Positions 63,005 to 64,000 of a stretch of 64,000 nt of DNA are shown one piece after another. The notes beneath the pieces are model-generated. The model was not told where the DNA came from, ran no database searches, and saw only the letters and a list, made by a program, of their open reading frames with translations. The translations under genes and the position numbers were made by a program. Location of the stretch: positions 558,001-622,000 of the forward strand of contig JAXHMM010000005.1 of assembly GCA_034521445.1 (NCBI GenBank), written 5' to 3'. This DNA comes from Balneolaceae bacterium (GTDB lineage: Bacteria > Bacteroidota > Rhodothermia > Balneolales > Balneolaceae). The number at the start of each line of letters is the position of its first letter. Positions within the stretch are counted from its first letter, which is position 1.

Positions 63005-64000
63005 GACCGGTACGGCACCTGACGGAGCAGGTGCAAGTCCGGCAGCGCCCGCCAGCGTAAAGCGCCCAGCAGCAATACATGCAGATAGAAAATGCGAAGC
63101 GCATGACTGGAGAGCAGGAAGTCACCGGGAACCACCGAAGCAGCAACCTGCATGAAACCCTTGAGCGCCAGGAGGGCCAGCGGCCACAGAAGCAGTCCCC
63201 CCAGCCGGCTTTTATGCTTCCAGAAACCGTAGCAGAGAACCAGCAGTCCCACGCCGGCCGCCACCCCTCCCAGGCGCCCGATCACCAGCATGAGTGGGGA
63301 GAGCAGATCCTCCGATATGCCGTAGATAAAGGTAAGAGGGGCACCCAGCACAATGGCCGTCACCGGCAGCGCAAACGCCCCCCGGCCGGTCCACGCGCGC
63401 AGGTCTGCCGTCTCGGCAAGCATGGCCAGCGCGGCCAGCACCACCCAGCCCTCTGCAAAACAGGCCAGGAAGAAATGGGTCAGGGCCATGCCCAGCAGGG
63501 GCGTGCCCGGCGCCAGGTTCTGGGCCAGGGCCACCCCCCAGGCGCCCAGGCTGCTGACCAGCAACAGGAGCAGCGCGGAGTCCATGAACAGCAGGCCCGG
63601 CCGGTTGCCCGGCCGCAGGCGCAGTTTCCACCAGATGGCCATAAAGGCATACCAACTGACCATCACGGCCCCGCTGATCATGACGGAGAGGGGCAGGGAG
63701 ATACCGCCCAGAGAAACCGGCCGGTAGCCGTAAAGCAGGAAAAAAGCCAGGAAAGCAGGCCGAGTCCCAGTCCCCAGCCGATGCAGGCCCGGAGCCGGCT
63801 AATAAGGCGCGACTGTTCGGGGAGCAGGCGGGCCATGCTCTTCCAGAGAAGGTACATGGGAAGGGGACAGCCCACCCGAAGAACATCAGGTGGGAATGAG
63901 CGTGGCGGAGGTTATCCAGGCTGAGTTCCCCGGGGAGCGGGGACACCATGCCCGCACGGAAAAACAGGCCCGTGGCCCCCGCCAGCACGAAGCAGAACAG
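63001..64000 (-). pseudogene. Polytopic membrane protein, frameshifted, 5' end outside window (D)
   Basis: The first part visible (leftward from 64000) has ATGLFFRAGMVSPLPGELS and LDNLRHAHSHLMFFGW, a His-rich helix start. Shifts near 63865 and 63745 lead to MYLLWKSMARLLPEQSRLIS and then to a clean 226-residue stretch (MISGAVMVSWYAFMAIWWKL; FFLACFAEGWVVLAALAML; YGFWKHKSRLGGLLLWPLAL) ending RQVPYRS. At least seven helices are seen. The H-A-H-S-H and related motifs suggest heme or metal sites as in NnrS/oxidase-like proteins. Family not settled. Confidence 0.6.

Noticed and set aside
1-64000. CRISPR array, rRNA genes, complete insertion sequence
   Set aside because: No regular 20-40-bp repeats with unique spacers, no rRNA-like stretch and no transposase motif were seen; only the two short AAGTC tracts repeat regularly.

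Overview
The window looks like a chromosome segment of a GC-rich member of the Bacteroidota/Rhodothermota lineage, most likely Balneolales-like. A GldC-family gene, a three-subunit pnt transhydrogenase, DUF4097/DUF4342/DUF4168 proteins, a TolB-like six-bladed propeller and a DUF5117-type zinc metalloprotease are the lineage signals. No rRNA gene or CRISPR array was seen. The taxonomy is inferred from gene content alone.

Layout. 1-4 kb: a leftward pfkB-like/rdgB/SSS-symporter operon, a Nudix hydrolase and a FAD amine oxidase. 4-16 kb: M20 amidohydrolase, a DUF4097 beta-solenoid protein overlapping a frameshifted mnmD, the leftward series mutS-gntR-helicase-serine hydrolase, then a BrkB-type membrane protein and 3-methyladenine glycosylase. 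16-31 kb: DUF4168 protein, M14 lipoprotein peptidase, DoxX, NAD-isocitrate dehydrogenase, a long leftward run (GCS2-CBS fusion, AstE/AspA-like, scpB, rluB, hydrolase, TPR protein), priA and yifB. 31-35 kb: DUF4342 protein, trxB, and an AT-richer islet with a PIN toxin-antitoxin pair plus a damaged small-protein/nucleotidyltransferase pair. 35-48 kb: pntAA-AB-B, an MFS transporter, nth, a Memo-like protein, an orphan minimal nucleotidyltransferase, gldC, ahcY, a TlpA-like lipoprotein and an L-/D-2-hydroxyglutarate oxidation pair. 48-54 kb: rhodanese, recN (frameshifted), an RluA-family pseudouridine synthase and a frameshifted zinc metalloprotease.

54.5-57.3 kb: a tRNA-Arg(ACG) gene is split. 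Its 5' part ends at 54601. Its 3' acceptor end and the probable native terminator lie 2.6 kb away, across an AT-rich insert that holds a decayed multi-PAS histidine kinase. 57.5-61.9 kb: the most unusual locus, with four tandem small exported proteins sharing a new-looking CC-x5-[IL]C ... YA ... C pattern. They are followed on the same strand by a TolB-like propeller, a two-lobed aspartyl-protease-like PDZ protein with altered DTG motifs, and a DUF4440-like lipoprotein. 61.9-64 kb: leftward polytopic membrane proteins with conserved His-rich helices.

Caution: frameshifts are rare in 1-48 kb (mnmD, one nucleotidyltransferase) but very dense from about 48.7 kb to the right end. Several are single-base and length-preserving, and one gene carries two compensating shifts. 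Much of this damage may therefore be sequencing or assembly error rather than gene death.
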